DNA of 64,000 bases from G964291335 sp964291335 (GTDB lineage Bacteria; Chloroflexota; Dehalococcoidia; Lucifugimonadales; UBA3495): the NCBI GenBank assembly GCA_964291335.2, contig OZ219748.1, positions 620,001 through 684,000 on the forward strand, written 5' to 3'. Made by a program: the position numbers and the translations under genes. A model generated the notes under the pieces. That model was given only the letters and a program-made list of their open reading frames with translations. It was not told where the DNA came from and did not search any database. Of the stretch, positions 50,559-59,814 are shown in pieces. Position 1 is the stretch's first letter. Every line of letters begins with the position of its first letter.

Positions 50559-52178
50559 TTAGTAATCCATCGGAGGCATGGGCGGGGCCGCCGCCTTGTC
50601 CTCAGGAATCTCGGTAATCATGGACTCGGTGGTCAGGACCATGGCCGCCACGCTGGCCGCGTTCTGCAAAGCGTAGCGGGTTACCTTAACCGGGTCCACA
50701 ATGCCGCGCTCCATCATCGGGCCAAATTCGCCGATGTCAGCGTCATAGCCATAGTCGTCGGCCTGCTGCTTAACTTGATTCAACACCACTGCGCCTTCCG
50801 ACCCGGCGTTTTCAACGATGAGTTTCAGCGGCTGTTCCAGGGAACGGCGAATGATATTAACTCCAATGGTTTCGTCATCCGTCAGGCCGGCAATGTTATC
50901 CAGGGCCCGCTGGGCGCGAACCAGAGCAACGCCGCCGCCGGGGACAATGCCCTCTTCAACGGCGGAGCGGGTAGCCGACAGAGCGTCTTCCACGCGGGCT
51001 TTGCGCTCTTTCAACTCAATCTCGGTAGCTGCGCCAACCTTAATCACTGCCACGCCGCCAGACAGCTTGGCCATACGCTCCTGGAGCTTTTCCCGGTCGA
51101 ACTCGGAGGTGGTTTCCTCAATCTGGGTCTTTATCTGGTTGATGCGCGCCTGGATTGCATCCTCGGAACCGCGACCTTCCACGATGGTGGTCTCGTCCTT
51201 GGTGGAAGAAACCCGGCGGGCGTGTCCGAAGTCTTCAACCACCGCCGAATCCAGTTTGCGGCCCGTCTCTTCGCTGATAACCGTGCCGCCGGTCAAGATG
51301 GCGATGTCTTCCAGCATCGCCTTGCGCCGGTCGCCAAAGCCGGGAGCTTTGACCGCCAGGATGTTGAGAGTGCCGCGCAGCTTGTTGACCACCAGGGTAG
51401 CCAGAGCCTCGCCATCCACGTCCTCGCCGATAATAACCACGTTCTTGCGGCCTACCTGGAGCAGCTTTTCCAGGGCGGGCAGCAAATCAGCGACGGCGGA
51501 TACCTTCTTGTCGGTAATAATCAGGGCGGCGTCTTCAATCACGGCTTCCATGCGGTCGGAGTTGGTGATGAAATAAGGGGAGATGTAACCGCGGTCGATT
51601 TGCATCCCTTCGACGTATTCAATCTCGTCGGAAAGGCCCTTGGATTCTTCCACTGTGATAACGCCGTCCTTGCCCACCTTTTCCATCGCCTCGGCGATGG
51701 TCTCGCCGATGGCATCTTCGTGAGCAGAAAGGCTGGCAACCTGGCCGATGCGGTCGCGGGTCTCGACCGTCTGGGCCATGCCGCGCAGTTCATCAACCAC
51801 AGAGGCTACCGCCCGTTCAATGCCGCGCTTGATCGCCATCGGGTTGCTGCCGGCGGTAACGTTCTTGAAGCCTTCGTTAATCAGGCTCTGGGCCAGGACA
51901 ATCGAGGTGGTAGTGCCGTCGCCGGCGGCGTCGTTGGTCTTGGTGGCGGCTTCCTTCAGCAATTGGGCGCCCATGTTCTCGAAGGGGTCGGGAAGTTCAA
52001 TTTCCTTGGCGATGGTTACGCCATCGCTGCAAACCAGGGGCGGGCCAAATTTCTTGTCCAGCACCACATTGCGGCCTTTGGGGCCAAGGGTAACCTTGAC
52101 GGATTCGGCCAGGGTATCAATGCCTACGCGAAGCGTTTTGCGGGCCTCCTCCGAGTAAGCCATCTTCTTTGGGGGCAT
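50559..52178 (-). CDS. groEL: Chaperonin GroEL
   Basis: 539 residues: DTLAESVKVTLGPKGRNVVLDKKFGPPLVCSDGVTIAKEIEL, the ATP-site DAAGDGTTTSIVLAQ, and EEGIVPGGGVALVRA near the end. The C-terminus is PPMPPMDY in place of the Gly-Gly-Met tail, as in several Chloroflexota. Ribosome site AGGAGG. Second gene of groES-groEL. Confidence 0.97.
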   Translation of the reverse strand: MPPKKMAYSEEARKTLRVGIDTLAESVKVTLGPKGRNVVLDKKFGPPLVCSDGVTIAKEIELPDPFENMGAQLLKEAATKTNDAAGDGTTTSIVLAQSLINEGFKNVTAGSNPMAIKRGIERAVASVVDELRGMAQTVETRDRIGQVASLSAHEDAIGETIAEAMEKVGKDGVITVEESKGLSDEIEYVEGMQIDRGYISPYFITNSDRMEAVIEDAALIITDKKVSAVADLLPALEKLLQVGRKNVVIIGEDVDGEALATLVVNKLRGTLNILAVKAPGFGDRRKAMLEDIAILTGGTVISEETGRKLDSAVVEDFGHARRVSSTKDETTIVEGRGSEDAIQARINQIKTQIEETTSEFDREKLQERMAKLSGGVAVIKVGAATEIELKERKARVEDALSATRSAVEEGIVPGGGVALVRAQRALDNIAGLTDDETIGVNIIRRSLEQPLKLIVENAGSEGAVVLNQVKQQADDYGYDADIGEFGPMMERGIVDPVKVTRYALQNAASVAAMVLTTESMITEIPEDKAAAPPMPPMDY

Positions 52179-52268
52179 CCTGTTCCTCCTGAACGATTTG
52201 GTTAATTCGGGTACTACCTATGGATAAGCCCTGCCAACCGCGTGGCAAGGGCTGGCCGGCGGTTCCGG

Positions 52269-52559
52269 TCAGGAAACCCTGGCGAGAACGTCGCTCTCCC
52301 GCATAATCAGGTACTCGTCGTCGCCGTCCTTATACTCGGTGCCGGCAAACTTGGAATAGATGACCCGGTCGCCCACGCTCAACTCCATGGGAATCCGGCT
52401 GCCATCATCGGTGGCCCGGCCCGGCCCTACGGCAATAACTTCCCCTTCCTGGGGCTTCTCTTTGGCGGTATCGGGCAGGAAAATACCGCCCCGGGTGGTC
52501 TGTTCCTGTTCAATGGGCTTGATTATGATCCGCTCCCCTAATGGAGCAAAATTAGACAT
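52269..52559 (-). CDS. groES: Co-chaperonin GroES
   Basis: 96 residues: MSNFAPLGERIIIKPIEQEQTTRGGIFLPDTAKEKPQEGEVIAVGPG with the mobile loop at about 18-32, and KFAGTEYKDGDDEYLIMRESDVLA. First gene of the groESL operon; controlled by the CIRCE-like operator upstream. Confidence 0.96.
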   Translation of the reverse strand: MSNFAPLGERIIIKPIEQEQTTRGGIFLPDTAKEKPQEGEVIAVGPGRATDDGSRIPMELSVGDRVIYSKFAGTEYKDGDDEYLIMRESDVLARVS

Positions 52560-52614
52560 GGTATCTACTTAATCCCTCCTTTGTTTATCTGATTTCCCCG
52601 TCGATTACATCGGT

Positions 52615-52641
52615 TTAGCAGTCGCAACTGGAGACTGCTAA
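52615..52641 (-). promoter_or_regulatory. CIRCE-type operator (HrcA site) with a symmetrical base change
   Basis: TTAGCAGTC-N9-GACTGCTAA. The classical CIRCE is TTAGCACTC-N9-GAGTGCTAA; here position 7 is changed in both arms (C to G and G to C), so the perfect palindrome is kept. It lies 56 bases before groES, just downstream of the promoter. Confidence 0.88.
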
Positions 52642-52644
52642 TTC

Positions 52645-52673
52645 ATCCTAATCAAGGTTCAGCCGCTTGTCAA
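52645..52673 (-). promoter_or_regulatory. Sigma-70 promoter of groESL
   Basis: TTGACA, 17-base spacer, TAGGAT on the minus strand, ending four bases before the CIRCE palindrome. Position and consensus quality make this the likely groESL promoter, with HrcA blocking early transcription. Confidence 0.85.
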
Positions 52674-52731
52674 GAGACGGGCTGCCACTTACCATGTAGC
52701 CGAGCAGCTGACTCCAGGCCTCCCGGCGAAG

Positions 52732-53556
52732 GTGGAACCCGTGTTCGTTACGCCTCCATACCGGTTCATTTCCTGCACGCTGCCCTCTGCGGGCCGCGGG
52801 ACCGCTACCCTTACCCTGAACCGACCGGAAACCGGCAACGCTATCGATGCGGAACTGGCCGAGGAGTTTCGCCATTCCTGCGGGCTGCTTAACGAAACCG
52901 ACCGCTGCCGGCTGCTGGTGGTTGCCGCTGCCGGAAACTGCTTTTCGGTAGGCCGGCAGCCATTGGGCAACATTGATCCGGCAGCGCCTGGAGAGTTCTC
53001 CACGACCGGGGCCGCTGACGCTATGCGCCCGCTCCAGGTGGCCGACGCCCTGGCCGCCCTGAATATACCGGTAATCGTGGCGCTGAACGGCGATGCCATC
53101 GGCCACGGCCTGGAACTGGCCCTGGCCGGCGACTTGCGAATCGCGGCAACCAATGCCCGTTTTGCTCTGTCCGGCCCGGGTATGCCGGCCTTCCCCTGGG
53201 ACGGCGGCACGCAGCGGCTGCCCCGCCTCATTGGCCCCGCCTGGGCCCTGGACCTGGCCTTGACCGGCCGGGCCGTGGCTGCGGAGCCGGCCTTGACCCT
53301 GGGGCTGGTCAACCGGGTCGTGCCGCCGGACTTGCTGCTGGAAGAAACCGAGAGGCTGGCCGATTCCATCCTGGCCGGTGGGCCTATCGCTGCCCGCTAC
53401 GTCAAGGAAGCGGTCAACCACGGTCTGGACTTAACCTTGCACCAGGGCCTGCAACTGGAGGCCGACCTGAGTCTTTTGCTGCACAGCACCGCCGACCGGG
53501 CCGAGGGCATCGCTTCCTTCAGGGAGAAACGGCCCCCCCGGTTCATCGGCAGCTAG
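52732..53556 (+). CDS. Crotonase-superfamily protein lacking the usual catalytic Glu
   Basis: 274 residues: TATLTLNRPETGNAIDAEL, LNGDAIGHGLELALAGDLRIAATNARFAL, GGTQRLPRLIGPAWALDLALTGRAV and AAEPALTLGLVNRVVP form the crotonase fold. In enoyl-CoA hydratase the segment before GGTQRL holds a catalytic Glu (PE...); here it reads GPGMPAFPWDGGTQ with no Glu there. It is probably not a classical hydratase; isomerase, thioesterase or decarboxylase relatives are possible. Starts with GTG, divergent from groESL. Confidence 0.85.
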   Translation: MEPVFVTPPYRFISCTLPSAGRGTATLTLNRPETGNAIDAELAEEFRHSCGLLNETDRCRLLVVAAAGNCFSVGRQPLGNIDPAAPGEFSTTGAADAMRPLQVADALAALNIPVIVALNGDAIGHGLELALAGDLRIAATNARFALSGPGMPAFPWDGGTQRLPRLIGPAWALDLALTGRAVAAEPALTLGLVNRVVPPDLLLEETERLADSILAGGPIAARYVKEAVNHGLDLTLHQGLQLEADLSLLLHSTADRAEGIASFREKRPPRFIGS

Positions 53557-53797
53557 GCAAAGCCGGTTGACGCCGAACCGTCGGCCAGAACCGTCGGCAA
53601 AGGAGGCCCCAGTATTTGCCCTAGACTGAAACCGGGACGGTCAACTCAACCCGGCTCGTCCCTGCCATCGTCCAACCGGAACAATGCACCGGCAATTTTC
53701 GCTTCCGCATTGCCAACCCAGGCTTGTCGGGACATAATGGCAGAGTTGCCGGGGCAAACAGCGGCTGGCCCGATGCGGTCGGCTGAAGGAACCGCCA
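53557..53797. other. Intergenic region before the PHP gene
   Basis: About 240 bases. No gene or clear signal beyond the ribosome site AAGGAA of the following TTG start. Confidence 0.35.
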
Positions 53798-54361
53798 TTG
53801 AAAGTTAAAAAAGTTAAACTGGACTTGCACACGCACATCTGGGAAGCATTCAACTTCCAGCCGCCTTCTCTGTCCATTGCCGAACAGGTAATCGCCCGGA
53901 TTAAGTCTCAGGGCATTGACGGCATCGCAATTACCGACCACCACAACTGGGAGTGGGGGGCCAGGCTGCGCGACCTGATTGAAGAGCATTTCCCCAACCA
54001 GGCAATCATCATTCCCGGCTGGGAAATTGAAATCAGGCCGCCGCACAGTCCTTTCGATGAGTATCAGGTAAGCGAACTGCTGCTGCCGGAGGGCGGCGTG
54101 TTCCGCATCTATTGCCATCCGGGGTACTATTCGCCCAATATCATTATTGAGGACCACATCCATGCGATCGAAATCGACAACTGCCTCCATAACTGGCACA
54201 TCCGCAAGCAGCAGGTGCAGGAAGTGGCCGACGAGCATTCGCTGCTGACGGTAGCGGTCAGCGATGCCCATGTGCTGGAAAACGTAGGATTGCGCCATAC
54301 CGAGGTGGATTTGGCCGATTTGTACCGCCGGGCCATGCCCCGGTCCCAGTGGCAAGGCTGA
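53798..54361 (+). CDS. PHP-domain metal-dependent phosphoesterase-like protein
   Basis: 187 residues starting (TTG) MKVKKVKLDLHTHIWEAF. PHP motifs: LDLHTH, IAITDHHNWEWG, an internal Glu in PGWEIEI, IYCHPGYYSP and VAVSDAHVLENVG, giving the usual His/Asp metal set. Small, single-domain member as in PHP proteins of unknown substrate (histidinol phosphatase or nucleotide phosphatase relatives). Lies seven bases before the next crotonase gene, so co-transcribed. Confidence 0.85.
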   Translation: MKVKKVKLDLHTHIWEAFNFQPPSLSIAEQVIARIKSQGIDGIAITDHHNWEWGARLRDLIEEHFPNQAIIIPGWEIEIRPPHSPFDEYQVSELLLPEGGVFRIYCHPGYYSPNIIIEDHIHAIEIDNCLHNWHIRKQQVQEVADEHSLLTVAVSDAHVLENVGLRHTEVDLADLYRRAMPRSQWQG

Positions 54362-54367
54362 CTGGTT

Positions 54368-55078
54368 ATGCCAGCTTGGGAAACGCTGCTTTTTGAGAAG
54401 CGGGACGGAGTGGCCCATCTTTCCCTGTGCCGGCCCGGGGCCCTCAATGCTTTCAACGTGCAAATGCGGGACGATTTTTCCCAGGCCCTCTTTGCAGTAG
54501 CAGCGGATGCGGAAGCCAGGGTATTGCTCATCACCGGTCAGGGCCGGGCCTTTTGCGCCGGGGCCGACCTGACCGAGTTCGGGACAGCCCCGTCGCAGGC
54601 CATCGCCCGGCAGTCGCGCTGGCAGCGGGACCTTTGGGGGCAGCTGAATCGCCTGCCCAAACCGGCCGTTGCGGCAGTGCATGGTTACTGCATTGGTTCC
54701 GGGATGGAAATTGCCCTGTTCTGCGACCTGCGCCTGGCTGCCGAAGATACCGTTTTCGCCATGCCCGAAGGGAAGCTGGGGATGATTCCCGCCGCTGGCG
54801 GCAGCCAGACCCTGCCGCGGCAGAGCGGCGCCTCCGCCGCCCTGGATTTGCTGCTGACCGGACGCCACTTTGGCGCTCAGGAGGCTTTGGCCCTGGGCCT
54901 GGTTACCCGCGTTGTCCCGGCCGACCGGCTGGAAGCCGACGCATGGGCGCTGGCCCGCAGCCTGGCGGCGAAACCGGCCAGCCAGACGTCCGCCATCAAG
55001 CTGGCCCTCCGGCGGGGGCAGAACCTTGCTCTGTCGGAAGGCCTGGCCCTGGAAAAACGCCTGGCCGCCCTGAGCTGA
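54368..55078 (+). CDS. Enoyl-CoA hydratase/isomerase family protein
   Basis: 236 residues with AHLSLCRPGALNAFNVQM, GRAFCAGADL (oxyanion hole), AAVHGYCIGSGMEIALFCDLRLAAED and FAMPEGKLGMIPAAGGSQTLPR, which keeps the first catalytic Glu (PEG). A normal crotonase in contrast to the gene at 52732. It is followed after 131 bases by an acyl-CoA synthetase gene, so the pair probably act on the same acyl-CoA. Confidence 0.9.
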   Translation: MPAWETLLFEKRDGVAHLSLCRPGALNAFNVQMRDDFSQALFAVAADAEARVLLITGQGRAFCAGADLTEFGTAPSQAIARQSRWQRDLWGQLNRLPKPAVAAVHGYCIGSGMEIALFCDLRLAAEDTVFAMPEGKLGMIPAAGGSQTLPRQSGASAALDLLLTGRHFGAQEALALGLVTRVVPADRLEADAWALARSLAAKPASQTSAIKLALRRGQNLALSEGLALEKRLAALS

Positions 55079-55209
55079 CTAACGACGGGGAATGCCGGAA
55101 AACCGGCTTTCCGGTCCGGTCAACCCGACGCTGTCCCCGAAAGCCGAAGAGCCTGAAGGGTTTATTGACCGGCTTCAAGTTGCCGGTGGAACCAAGAAAC
55201 GGAGCCCCG

Positions 55210-56766
55210 ATGAATACGACCGAGTTTCTCACTATTGCCGAGGCCATTGTCCCCGACCGCTGGGCCATTTTATTTGAGGGCGAGCGGTTCAGCTACCGGC
55301 AGTTCCGGGAGCGGGTCAACCGTTTGGCCAACGCCATGGCTGATTGGGGGGCCGGACGCGGCGACCGGGTGGCTGCCATGCAGGTGAATTGCCCCCAGCT
55401 TATTGAGCTGTACTTCGCCGCCGCCCAGCTGGACGCCATTTACGTACCGCTCAATTTCCGGGCCAGGTCGGAAGAACTGGCTCAAATGCTGACCATTGCC
55501 GAGCCCGGTTTATTGTTCATCGGCCAGCGCTACCTGCCGCTGCTCGACGCCGCCGCCGGGCTGACGCCGCAGCAGGTGATAACCCTGGATGGCCCAGCCG
55601 TGCCGGGGGGCTGGCAGTACGAGGATTTCCTGGAAGCTTCCCCGGAACAGCTTCACTTTCCGGAAGACGATGCTGACGCTACTACGGTCATTATGTTTAC
55701 TTCCGGCACCACCAGCGTACCCAAGGGGGTACAGCTAACCCACGACAGCTTCGCCAGTTACCTGCTGGAAACCGTGGCGCCGGCCGACCCGGAGGTATCG
55801 GAAACCAACCTGCTTACCGTGCCTTTGTACCATATTGCCGGCTTGCAAGCCGCCCTGGCCGCCGTCTATGGCGGCCGTACCCTGGCCGTGATGCGTCAGT
55901 TCGAACCCCGGGAATGGCTGACCCTGGCCCAGGAATGTCGGGCTAACCGGGCCATGCTGGTGCCAACCATGCTCAAACGTCTGCTGGATTGCCCGGAGTT
56001 TCCCGATTACGACCTGTCGGCCCTGCGGGTAATTACTTACGGGGCGGCGCCCATGCCGCTGCCGGTTATCCGCCAGGCCATTAAAGAGCTGCCCGGGGTT
56101 AGCTTCATCAACGCCTTCGGGCAAACTGAAACCGCCTCCACCATCACCGCGCTGCCTCCGGAGGACCACGTGCTGGAAGGCTCGCCGGATGAAGTGGCGG
56201 TCAAACTCCGGCGGCTCGGTTCCATCGGAAAACCACTGGACGATGTTGAGGTAATGATTGTCAACGAGGACGGGAACCCGGTCGCCGCCGGCGAGGTTGG
56301 CGAGATTGTGGCGCGCGGCCCCCGTATGATGAAGGGCTATTGGCAGCAGCAGGACGCCACCATCGACACCATCCGGGACGGCTGGGTTTATACCGGAGAT
56401 TTGGCTTACCAGGATGCGGATGAATATATTTACCTGGCAGGCCGGGCCAGAGATTTCATTAAGCGGGGCGGAGAGATGATTTCCCCGGAGGAAGTGGAAC
56501 AAGCGCTGCTCGCCCATCCTTCGGTGGAAGAGGCCGCGGTAATCGGCGTGCCGGACCTGGAATGGGGCGAAGAAGTCCGGGCGGTAGTGGTTCTCGGCGC
56601 CAGGCCGGCAGCCGCGTCTGAACTGATTGAACACTGCAATCAACGGCTGGCCGGCTTCAAGCGCCCCCGCTCGGTGGTGTTCGTTGACCAACTGCCTCGC
56701 AATGCGATGGGCAAGGTGATGAAGCGGGACCTCCGCAAGGAATTCGGCTACCCGATTGCGGGTTAA
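55210..56766 (+). CDS. Class I adenylate-forming acyl-CoA synthetase
   Basis: 518 residues. ATP motif VIMFTSGTTSVPKGVQLTH (about 158-176), INAFGQTETASTI, DGWVYTGDLAYQDADEYIYLAGRARDFIKRGGEMISPEEVE (hinge and A8) and C-terminal PRNAMGKVMKRDLRKEF with the catalytic Lys. Fatty or aromatic acid CoA ligase; the substrate is not readable. The open frame extends into the crotonase gene, but the ATG at 55210 gives a normal family length. Confidence 0.93.
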   Translation: MNTTEFLTIAEAIVPDRWAILFEGERFSYRQFRERVNRLANAMADWGAGRGDRVAAMQVNCPQLIELYFAAAQLDAIYVPLNFRARSEELAQMLTIAEPGLLFIGQRYLPLLDAAAGLTPQQVITLDGPAVPGGWQYEDFLEASPEQLHFPEDDADATTVIMFTSGTTSVPKGVQLTHDSFASYLLETVAPADPEVSETNLLTVPLYHIAGLQAALAAVYGGRTLAVMRQFEPREWLTLAQECRANRAMLVPTMLKRLLDCPEFPDYDLSALRVITYGAAPMPLPVIRQAIKELPGVSFINAFGQTETASTITALPPEDHVLEGSPDEVAVKLRRLGSIGKPLDDVEVMIVNEDGNPVAAGEVGEIVARGPRMMKGYWQQQDATIDTIRDGWVYTGDLAYQDADEYIYLAGRARDFIKRGGEMISPEEVEQALLAHPSVEEAAVIGVPDLEWGEEVRAVVVLGARPAAASELIEHCNQRLAGFKRPRSVVFVDQLPRNAMGKVMKRDLRKEFGYPIAG

Positions 56767-56795
56767 GCCCAGCTGAAAACGGCAGAGGGCGCGTT

Positions 56796-57743
56796 ATGAA
56801 AATAGCAGTGATGGGCGCCGGCGGCGTTGGCGGGTACTTTGGCGGGCTGCTGGCCCGGAGCGGCCACCAGGTTACTTTCATCGCGCGGGGCGCCCACCTT
56901 CAAGCCATCAGGGAAAAGGGGCTTCGGGTGGAAAGCGTCAACGACGGAACCTTCACCGTAAACTCGCCGGCCACCAGCGACGCCAGCCAGGTTGGGCCGC
57001 AGGAGCTGGTTCTGTTCACCGTCAAAATGTACCATAACGCTGAAGCTATTGCAGCCATTCGCCCGCTAATGGGCCCCGGCTCCCTGGCGCTTACTTTGCA
57101 GAACGGGATTGACAACGGCGGCCAACTGGCAGATGCCTTCGGGCCGGAACGGACGCTCATCGGTTCCTGCTACCTGGAAGGACGCATCCGGGAACCGGGG
57201 GTAGTTACCCAGGGCGGCCCGGGCATGGCCTCCTTCGGCGAGCTGGAACCCGGCCTGACTGAACGGTGCCGGCGGCTGCTGAACGTTTTTCAGGAAGCCG
57301 GGTGGCGGGTGGACTTGCAAGAAAATATGCCCGGTATGCTCTGGAAGAAATTCTCTTACCTGGCCGGGTCAGCAGCCGTGGGCGCTGCCAGCCGCTCTCT
57401 CTTTGGTGAAATGCGCGCCATCCCGGAAACCCGGGCCATCATCCAGGGGGCAATTACGGAAATACTGGAAGTGGGACGGGCCGCCGGCGCTCCCGTTATG
57501 GACGACTCCCTGGAATGGGCCATGGCCGCGCTGGACAACTTTCCGGCAGCCGGCATGTCCTCTTTGGGCAAGGACTTCCTGGAGGGCCGTCCAGTGGAGC
57601 TGGAAGGGCTTACCGGCGCCGCCCTGCGCCTGGCCCGGCAGTACGGCGTCGCGACGCCGATAAACCAAACCCTCTACGCCATTCTGAAACCATGGGCCCG
57701 GCGCATTGCAGCGGAACTGAACCAGCCCACCCAAGATGGTTAA
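56796..57743 (+). CDS. panE: 2-dehydropantoate 2-reductase family (PanE/ApbA-like)
   Basis: 315 residues: MKIAVMGAGGVGGYFGGLLARSGHQVTFIARGAHLQAIREKGL, LTLQNGIDNGGQLADAFG, and the C-terminal MLWKKFSYLAGSAAVGA with the catalytic Lys, EITEILEVGRAAGAP and SLGKDFLEGRPVELEGL. Reduces ketopantoate in pantothenate synthesis in characterised members; paralogues with other substrates are common, and panC is far away (31423), so the symbol is tentative. Confidence 0.85.
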   Translation: MKIAVMGAGGVGGYFGGLLARSGHQVTFIARGAHLQAIREKGLRVESVNDGTFTVNSPATSDASQVGPQELVLFTVKMYHNAEAIAAIRPLMGPGSLALTLQNGIDNGGQLADAFGPERTLIGSCYLEGRIREPGVVTQGGPGMASFGELEPGLTERCRRLLNVFQEAGWRVDLQENMPGMLWKKFSYLAGSAAVGAASRSLFGEMRAIPETRAIIQGAITEILEVGRAAGAPVMDDSLEWAMAALDNFPAAGMSSLGKDFLEGRPVELEGLTGAALRLARQYGVATPINQTLYAILKPWARRIAAELNQPTQDG

Positions 57744-57852
57744 ACCAGCGGAACTAACCGACGGCAGCCGAACCCGGCCTGAATATTACCTTCAGCCCGG
57801 TCAGCCATACCCGACAATCGACCCAATATCATAAACCGGAGGCAGTTTATCA

Positions 57853-58824
57853 ATGAAAGCCGCCAGACTGGTCGGTCCCAGGCAGTTTGAGATTCTGGAC
57901 GCAGCAATGCCCAACCCAAAGGATGGGGAATGTCTGATTAAACTGGAAAAGCTCTCCGTGTGCGGCAGCGATATTCGCCATGAATACAGCCAGCTATTTC
58001 CCGAGGAACATTATCCCGGCCGCCTGGGTTCCCCGGGGCACGAATGCGCCGGGGTGGTGGTGGAAAGCCGCTGCGACGAATACCAGGCCGGCCAGCGAGT
58101 GATTATCTACCCCGGTCGGGGCGTTGAATCCGGCGGGCTGGTGGAATATATTGCCGCTACGCCCGACTGGATGTGCGCCCTGCCCGATGAGGGTGATTTG
58201 GCCGAATGGGTGCTCTGCCAACCTTCCGGCACCGTGCTCTACTCGGTGCAGCAGATGGGCAGTCTGCTGGGCAAGGACGTAGTCGTCGTCGGTCAGGGGG
58301 TCATCGGCCTTTCTTTCACCATGCTGACCGCCAGATTGGGGGCGCAGCGCGTCATTGGCATCGACCCGGTGCAATATCGCCTGGATTGGTCCCGCAAGAT
58401 GGGAGCAACCCACACCCTGAACCCCGACCGGGATAACGTAATCGAGGCGGTCAACGACTTAACCAATGGACGGGGCGGCGACGTGGTGGTGGAAGCGGCC
58501 GGCTACCCGGACAGTTTCAACACCGCCCTGCGTCTGGTGGCCCAGTTCGGCAAGGTGATGGTTTTCGGCATTCAGGCCGACGAGTTCATTCCGGTAGAGC
58601 ATGAGCTGCTGATGGAACGCCAACCCACTTTGATACCCACCACCGGCGGCCGGCTCCGGGAACCTATGGCCCCCATCCGAACCATGGTGGACCTGAAGCA
58701 GCGGGGCTGGTGCGACCCGGGCCAGATGCTGACCCACCGCCTGCCCTTTGACCAGGTTCAGCGGGCTTTTGAGCTGTATGAAAACCAGGAAGACGGCATA
58801 ATCAAGGTAGTAATGAGCATCTAA
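57853..58824 (+). CDS. Zinc-type medium-chain dehydrogenase
   Basis: 323 residues: LEKLSVCGSDIRHE (catalytic zinc Cys), GSPGHECAGVVVES (His-Glu pair), GKDVVVVGQGVIGLSFTMLTARLGAQRVIGIDP (nucleotide site). The structural zinc loop with four Cys is missing. Similar to sorbitol/threonine dehydrogenase relatives. Followed after 18 bases by a cupin gene on the same strand. Confidence 0.88.
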   Translation: MKAARLVGPRQFEILDAAMPNPKDGECLIKLEKLSVCGSDIRHEYSQLFPEEHYPGRLGSPGHECAGVVVESRCDEYQAGQRVIIYPGRGVESGGLVEYIAATPDWMCALPDEGDLAEWVLCQPSGTVLYSVQQMGSLLGKDVVVVGQGVIGLSFTMLTARLGAQRVIGIDPVQYRLDWSRKMGATHTLNPDRDNVIEAVNDLTNGRGGDVVVEAAGYPDSFNTALRLVAQFGKVMVFGIQADEFIPVEHELLMERQPTLIPTTGGRLREPMAPIRTMVDLKQRGWCDPGQMLTHRLPFDQVQRAFELYENQEDGIIKVVMSI

Positions 58825-58842
58825 TACCGACAGGAGGAAATC

Positions 58843-59178
58843 ATGGGAACTTACCGAATGTACACCGGCGGCGACAGTCAGACCCATATCGAGGCCATTG
58901 ACCTGGCTCTGACTCCCCAATGGACTGAGGGGCTGGCCGCCAATACTATTACCTTCCGGTCTGCGCCGGCCGGCCGCTTCCAGGACTGGCACCCGGCGCC
59001 CCGGGAGCAGTTCGTTATCATTATTTCCGGCCAACTGGAAATCGGGTTGGGCGACGGCAGCAAGCACGTTTTTGGCCCCGGCGACGCCCGGCTGGTAGCG
59101 GACACCACCGGCCAGGGACACACTACCGCCACCTATGGCAATGAACCCTGCGTAACGGCAACCATACCTCTGGCTTAG
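58843..59178 (+). CDS. Cupin-domain protein
   Basis: 111 residues. DWHPAPREQFVIIISGQLEIGLGDG and FGPGDARLVADTTGQGHTTATYG correspond to the two cupin motifs, with two of the expected metal His residues. Ribosome site AGGAGGAAATC. Probably co-transcribed with the dehydrogenase at 57853. Reaction unknown. Confidence 0.85.
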   Translation: MGTYRMYTGGDSQTHIEAIDLALTPQWTEGLAANTITFRSAPAGRFQDWHPAPREQFVIIISGQLEIGLGDGSKHVFGPGDARLVADTTGQGHTTATYGNEPCVTATIPLA

Positions 59179-59279
59179 TCCGCCAGCCAACTGCCCGCTA
59201 CTCCGGTCAGGGGCGGGGCTGTACCCGCCTCTGCTGCATTTCCTTACCCCTTCGCGAGGGGCGCTTCCGGAACCGCTCT

Positions 59280-59642
59280 TCAGCTTTCCGGGTAGGTTAA
59301 CTTCAACAGAGTATGCCGGCGGTTGCGGGTGTAAGGCCGTACCTCTTCCGGCCAGCTGCCGGCATCCACTGCCTCGCTCCAGCCGGGCCCGACCAGAACC
59401 TCCGGCGATTCCAGTTCATAAAGAGCGTGGTGTTTAGGTTCATTCTCAGCAACTATCCGTCGGGTCTCCCCGCCCATGACCATGACCAGTTCCCGGGTCT
59501 CAAAGCGCGCTACCGAGATTACGCCCGGCGTCCGGGCCAGAAGCGGGCAATGCTCCGAGTTGTAAACTTCGTTAAAACGGGCCTCCCGCTCCGGGGCAAT
59601 ATCCATGCTGGCAATAAACAGATAACGGGAAGTTAAAGGCAT
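59280..59642 (-). CDS. Dimeric alpha/beta-barrel protein of unknown function
   Basis: 120 residues: MPLTSRYLFIASMDIAPEREARFNEVYNSEHCPLLARTPGVISVARFE. The EVYNSEHCPLL helix and the HALYELESPEVL strand resemble the DUF4286/EthD-like ferredoxin fold. The function of such proteins is mostly unknown. ATG supported by AGGAGGC. Confidence 0.75.
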   Translation of the reverse strand: MPLTSRYLFIASMDIAPEREARFNEVYNSEHCPLLARTPGVISVARFETRELVMVMGGETRRIVAENEPKHHALYELESPEVLVGPGWSEAVDAGSWPEEVRPYTRNRRHTLLKLTYPES

Positions 59643-59762
59643 AGTTTGCCTCCTGGTTTAAGGTGGGGGTTGGCGGCCAAATCGCTGCGCCTGACCGCCG
59701 CTGACTTTGCGAGGGGTAAATCCGCCCATCGGTCCGGCGCCGTGTCTGCCGGCGCCAAACCG

Positions 59763-59811
59763 AAAAGGGGTTGGGTTAAGCCCAGCCCCTGCCGGCATCT
59801 TGCCGGCAGGG
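59763..59811 (-). terminator. Double hairpin terminator of the TPP-enzyme gene
   Basis: Minus strand: CCCTGCCGGCA-(AGA)-TGCCGGCAGGG, an 11-bp perfect stem, then GGGGCTGGGCTTAA-CCCAACCCC followed by TTTT. Directly after the stop codon at 59815. Confidence 0.7.
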
Positions 59812-59814
59812 AAG

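Noticed and set aside
50550..52205. 551-residue plus-strand frame
   Set aside because: Exact antisense of groEL, a common artefact of GC-rich third positions.
53621..54868. 415-residue minus-strand frame
   Set aside because: Antisense of the PHP and crotonase genes, both of which have clear motifs and ribosome sites.
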